Below, one piece after another: positions 60,401 to 62,999 of a stretch of 62,999 nt of DNA. The position numbers and the translations under genes are program-made. This DNA is from Clostridia bacterium. GTDB lineage: Bacteria > Bacillota > Clostridia > Oscillospirales > Acutalibacteraceae. The notes beneath the pieces were generated by a model. It was not told the DNA's origin. It did not search any database and saw nothing but the letters and a program-made list of their open reading frames with translations. Where the stretch lies: positions 1-62,999 of the forward strand of contig JAFWYP010000009.1 in the NCBI GenBank assembly GCA_017517665.1, written 5' to 3'. How positions within the stretch are numbered: position 1 is the stretch's first letter; each line of letters opens with the position of its first letter.

Positions 60401-62487
60401 CAACAGGCACAGCAACAGTAACAGGTGTTACAAACAGCTCCACAGCATATCCCTTCGCAGCAGTTAACGCTGATGCAGATCAGATCACAGCAGCTCTTGA
60501 AGGTAAGGGCGGTACATACTTCATTACTCCGTTCGATGTAGCAAAGAACGGCGTTGACGAAGAAGGCAATGATAAGTATTTCGAAAGATTCGAATACATC
60601 TATGCTAAGGACGAAGACGGCAATACTCTTTATGACGAAGAAACAGGCGAACCCATCATCGCAGAAGATGATGCAGGCAACCTCCTCAACAACGGCGGTG
60701 TTGTAAACGGTCTTTACAACATTTCCGCAGCAGTTAACGTTGCAGGCACAAATGTAAATGTTCCCGTTGCAGTTCACCTTTATGACGGCTACGGTCTCGA
60801 ATCAGCATTTGACAGAGCTGTTTCTGAAAACCGTCAGATTTCAAACTATGACAAGGAAGCTGAAGAAGGTGCTGTTCAGGATCACTGGAACGCATACGTT
60901 GCACTTCTTAAGGACATCGCTAAGTTCGTTCTTAAGCCCAAGACCTCAGCAACATTCCAGGCAGACATCGCTACAACAAATTCCGCATACGAAAACAAGT
61001 ATGAAGAATACAGAGTAGCTCTTGACGAAGCTATCGAAAACCTTGAAAAGTATGCACTTAACACAGGTACAGGTGCTCTTAAGAACGCTTATAATGTAAA
61101 GAGCGGTCTTAACTACGAAATCAGATACGACGATGCAGGCTATCCTTACAGATACGATTATAAGTATTATGAAGACGAATACGTATTCTTCGGTATGCGT
61201 GACTACGTTCCTCACACTTATAACAGATATAAGGATGCAAGAGGCCGTGTTGCTGATCTCATCAACTCTCAGGAAGTATTTGTAATGGCTCCCTTCACAG
61301 ATATTGACATCTATGGTGAGGGCTATGAAGCTTCACAGGAAGAACTCGATGCACGCTCAGCAAGCATTGCTGCTTACCTTGAAGCAAAAGAAAACCTCGG
61401 CGTTATCGGTTCAATCGAATCACTCTATGCTATTCACATGATCGAGCTCACAGGCGACCGCCTTATCGCTCTTACCGGCGACACCTCCAAGCTTGAAGAT
61501 GTTTACGAAATGTGCGGCAACGCTATTGAAGCAGGCACAGAAGGCCAGTACACAGTTGACTCACGTGAAGCATATCAGCACGCTGAAACATTCACAGAAG
61601 CAGTTCTTGCAGATGAAGATGCAACACCTTCAATGATCAACACAGCAACAACAGAACTTATTTATGCATGGAAGCGTCTTGAAAAATGTGCTGACTACTC
61701 AAAGCTTGATGCAGCTATCGCAGCAGCTCAGGGTACCGTTTCAGAAAATGGTGATGATGCACAGGCTCAGAGCAACTTCACACCCGATTCATACCAGGCA
61801 CTCCTTGATGCATACAATGCAGCAGTAAACGTTGACAGAGACCTCGGTGCATCTGACAACGAATACCTTAACGAACTTGCAACAAATCTTGAAGATGCAT
61901 TTGCAGCTCTTGCACCTGCATCTGCAGGCGAACCCACATTTGATATTTCAACAGAAGAAAAGTTTGCTAACATTGACTGGTCAATGTGGTATGCTCCTTA
62001 TCTTGATGAAATGGGCGTTATGAACCTCGGTGCTGTAGTTGCACCTGACGGGGCAACACCTGTTGATGCATTCCTTATTCTTGGTAACGGCGTATTCAGC
62101 GATGCTGATATTACAGGCTCATTTACAAATGTTGAAAACGCAGAGTTTGTTGTAACACCCAACGATATGGGTAACTATGGTACAGGTGCTGTTGTTCAGG
62201 TATTTGATGCTGAAGGCACACTTTACAAGACATACGTTGTAGTTGTTCGCGGTGACGTTAACGGCGACGCAGGCTTCGACTCAGGTGACACTGACGAAGT
62301 TGATATGCAGGGTGCTTACATCTACGACTGGTTCTGGAACTCATACGGCACAAACGACCAGTACAAGGCAATCGCAGGCGACGTTACAGGTGACGGTAGT
62401 ATCGACTCCGGTGATACCGACATGCTTGACATGGCAGCAGCTTACATGGGCTACTATGACATGATCTACGGCGGCGAAATTTTCTAA
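57421..62487 (+). CDS. Giant surface protein C (1688 aa) with C-terminal type I dockerin
   Basis: TTG start at 57421 with GGAGG 8 nt upstream. Signal peptide: IRILSILMAFVMLIGSFSVMGSA. Residues about 35-850 are helical and lack a known family. Beta-rich domains follow (about 850-1130; INTGYTDKYGNFDQDNLYKY). Residues about 1140-1500 are helical with FIVAR-like repeats (LDAAIAAAQGTVSENG, YQALLDAYNAAVN). A duplicated calcium-binding dockerin ends the protein: GDVNGDAGFDSGDTDEVDM (about 1610) and GDVTGDGSIDSGDTDMLDM (about 1660). Lys is nearly always AAG and Ile mostly ATC, unlike the neighbours, indicating very high expression. Probably a major cell-surface or scaffold-docked protein. Its cohesin partner is not in the window. 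Confidence 0.85.
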   Translation: MKKSIRILSILMAFVMLIGSFSVMGSAYQAYKGSAIADSYDDVDKPVFTLEQYASMGLDEVDRMLAKEQLELDLFGLLYLNLTSIDATIASVEQFLETGDVLLDMLGDLKTLPEIVDPILGLRRNTVADLDIIHAVLDMVAGLRTIAAKYVKNDPNAPLDAGLLNGLIADYIFNVRELAIGVVYGLTEEGKEFDYMDVMNIDDVPDKYKGNDDGILNLGQALLNELVLGEWKMIDEELDNKCSVLMKGSYAWKDASGNDVTDQAINTTAYDYYAWVHPDDWVTVGLGGATRVTAGAAAPAADLGVCDITTDKNGYDFIEALMQRAYNHILVPVITRDTVDWVLELCGYSFDETKTQRTKWDPETQTWIDNDDYDPDYHGYIAADEDLTKIAELFNHEGLADGSIRMPKVTIPAGETLVGNFNDILGEFAELIVKKTYTRDGVTLPWTWTYGGNEHLFHNIAVLGKFVVFVTDDLFFNKRSEIPNASEIAAMDSDQQIVALVMREILNNSVDYIYIDDSYDTVVDVAYRATEQLAWQDIPQFTYTKPVRTGYATDEAYYEAVVIKMIDILFDIAVYNLNQGFDMNKANGSNPLTDTGLLQYQGDAALGSYENNLVQIAAWAFENYSAVLPFDFNSATKGAALTADQVWEDIDTVINALIPIKGDGAWINDEIAGDGTQIVSKRFIFDYILKPLYCLDATNFAKIFERNETGTFAEMNGVEIIVDLLDSVFDLLFPNVFQNLGTLDKVVENEALSKMVFDLIGTLGASNFTNSAGEPAQGRGTYIAKTALPIVCMVLGLSDDQEFEEMEIYLPEIVAANEGAPSFKIFNGSSGINTGYTDKYGNFDQDNLYKYVVRTVNVYDYNAAGSNTGALTVAGIQPGSELEGGANVDVTINGTLTPGNLIEFAITYVVMGEDGSSITGVDKNNNEITLSKTVYAYVGSTAEDDDAIEVEIKVGETGRSIKYENVMYLDSGDDLDDIEGKMIRVVDLNDDGKTTGTATVTGVTNSSTAYPFAAVNADADQITAALEGKGGTYFITPFDVAKNGVDEEGNDKYFERFEYIYAKDEDGNTLYDEETGEPIIAEDDAGNLLNNGGVVNGLYNISAAVNVAGTNVNVPVAVHLYDGYGLESAFDRAVSENRQISNYDKEAEEGAVQDHWNAYVALLKDIAKFVLKPKTSATFQADIATTNSAYENKYEEYRVALDEAIENLEKYALNTGTGALKNAYNVKSGLNYEIRYDDAGYPYRYDYKYYEDEYVFFGMRDYVPHTYNRYKDARGRVADLINSQEVFVMAPFTDIDIYGEGYEASQEELDARSASIAAYLEAKENLGVIGSIESLYAIHMIELTGDRLIALTGDTSKLEDVYEMCGNAIEAGTEGQYTVDSREAYQHAETFTEAVLADEDATPSMINTATTELIYAWKRLEKCADYSKLDAAIAAAQGTVSENGDDAQAQSNFTPDSYQALLDAYNAAVNVDRDLGASDNEYLNELATNLEDAFAALAPASAGEPTFDISTEEKFANIDWSMWYAPYLDEMGVMNLGAVVAPDGATPVDAFLILGNGVFSDADITGSFTNVENAEFVVTPNDMGNYGTGAVVQVFDAEGTLYKTYVVVVRGDVNGDAGFDSGDTDEVDMQGAYIYDWFWNSYGTNDQYKAIAGDVTGDGSIDSGDTDMLDMAAAYMGYYDMIYGGEIF

Positions 62488-62535
62488 TCTGAAAATTCAA
62501 AAGCCAAAAACAAATTTGCTCTAATTAATTATTCA

Positions 62536-62567
62536 GGTATAACTCGCACCTCGGTGCGGGTTATACC
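62536..62567 (+). terminator. Terminator-like hairpin after giant C
   Basis: GGTATAACTCGCAC pairs with GTGCGGGTTATACC (one G-T pair) around a 4-nt loop. No T run follows, so readthrough into the next gene is possible. Confidence 0.65.
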
Positions 62568-62646
62568 GGGCTCTATAAGTATCCGATAAAAGTCAATTAT
62601 ATGGTATGAATTGCCATATTAATAATAAAAGGAGGAAAATGAGCTA

Positions 62647-62999
62647 ATGACAAAATTCAAACGTTGTCTGAGTGCATTCCTTGCTATTGCTATGGTTTTC
62701 GGAATGTTCTCCGGCGTAATGGACGTTTTTGTACCCAAAGCATCAGCTGATACTGCAGGCACAACAAATGTAGCAACATATGCAGAAATCAATGCAGACT
62801 ACGATAAGTTTGTATACGTTGGTATTGATGTTATCGAAGTTGCAAACGGCGAACTGACTGACGGTTATGTTCAGCCCGGTGACTGGCTTGAATACCACAT
62901 GACAGTTCTTTCCGATATGTATATCGGTACATCATATCCTCACCTTGTATATACCAAGGATTTCTTCGATGTTCGTGTAGTAACAAGCATGAATAAACC
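62647..62999 (+). CDS. Secreted protein, N-terminal part (cut by window edge)
   Basis: ATG at 62647 follows AAAGGAGG. The first 35 residues are a signal peptide (CLSAFLAIAMVFGMFSGVMDVFVPKASA). About 85 residues of the mature part are visible (TNVATYAEINADYDKFVYVGIDV, QPGDWLEYHMTVLSDMYIG), a beta-rich region not recognised. Codon use matches the preceding surface protein (AAG, ATC, GGC/GGT), so it is probably co-regulated with it. Confidence 0.85.
   Translation, partial: MTKFKRCLSAFLAIAMVFGMFSGVMDVFVPKASADTAGTTNVATYAEINADYDKFVYVGIDVIEVANGELTDGYVQPGDWLEYHMTVLSDMYIGTSYPHLVYTKDFFDVRVVTSMNK

Noticed and set aside
1-62999. tRNA or rRNA genes
   Set aside because: I saw no cloverleaf or rRNA signature in any intergenic region by eye; a tRNA scan was not possible.

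Overview
The window looks like a chromosome segment of a gut-type Clostridia bacterium, probably Oscillospirales/Ruminococcaceae. The clues are Gram-positive style ribosome binding sites (AGGAGG) and TTG starts, a decayed spoVAD sporulation gene, a type I dockerin, a GH98-like enzyme acting on host-type glycans, a CpsB/BY-kinase capsule system, and a Clostridia-type island with tyrosine and serine recombinases. This placement is inferred from gene content, not from a marker gene.

Layout. (1) 1-19.0 kb, minus strand: one long exopolysaccharide/capsule operon with a promoter near 19,350 and a leader of about 300 nt. It encodes a CpsB phosphatase, a membrane-anchored Ig-like protein, two Wzz/BY-kinase fusions with tyrosine-rich tails, a PglF/PglE/PglC-like set (4,6-dehydratase, aminotransferase, priming transferase), TviB/WbpP-like enzymes for UDP-HexNAc uronic acid, a Wzy-like polymerase and six further glycosyltransferases; the last is cut by the window edge. 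(2) 19.4-29.7 kb, locus A: a 77-aa peptide with a Y-x-K-P-x-I leader, a 2015-aa secreted von Willebrand A protein, a radical SAM/SPASM enzyme and an HprK-like kinase on the minus strand, with a divergent ABC exporter. (3) 29.7-33.5 kb: a small mobile island with a tyrosine integrase, a large serine recombinase, small accessory ORFs and three copies of an inverted-repeat leader. (4) 33.8-45.2 kb, locus B: a 2701-aa secreted GH2/fibro-slime protein, a 79-aa peptide with the same leader, a membrane-anchored protein, an HprK-like kinase, a radical SAM/SPASM enzyme and a PqqD-like protein. (5) 45.2-51.4 kb: a GH98-like secreted enzyme, then a divergent galacturonokinase-like kinase / nucleotidyltransferase / GPH transporter operon. 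(6) 51.4-56.6 kb: a spoVAD remnant, a tiny membrane protein and a shortened cyclic-glucan-synthase-like protein. (7) 56.6-63.0 kb: a long regulatory intergenic region with four identical-geometry palindromes, a strong promoter and a structured leader, then a codon-biased dockerin-bearing surface protein and the start of another secreted protein.

The most interesting content is the pair of loci A and B. Each couples a giant exported protein to a small peptide encoded directly downstream of it, and each carries a radical SAM/SPASM enzyme plus an HprK-like kinase. Only B has a PqqD-like peptide-recognition protein, and the only exporter lies beside A. The giants have different N-terminal halves but share C-terminal modules and an aromatic amphipathic tail. 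I read this as an undescribed RiPP-like peptide-maturation system dedicated to large surface proteins. The gene arrangement is seen directly; the function is inference.
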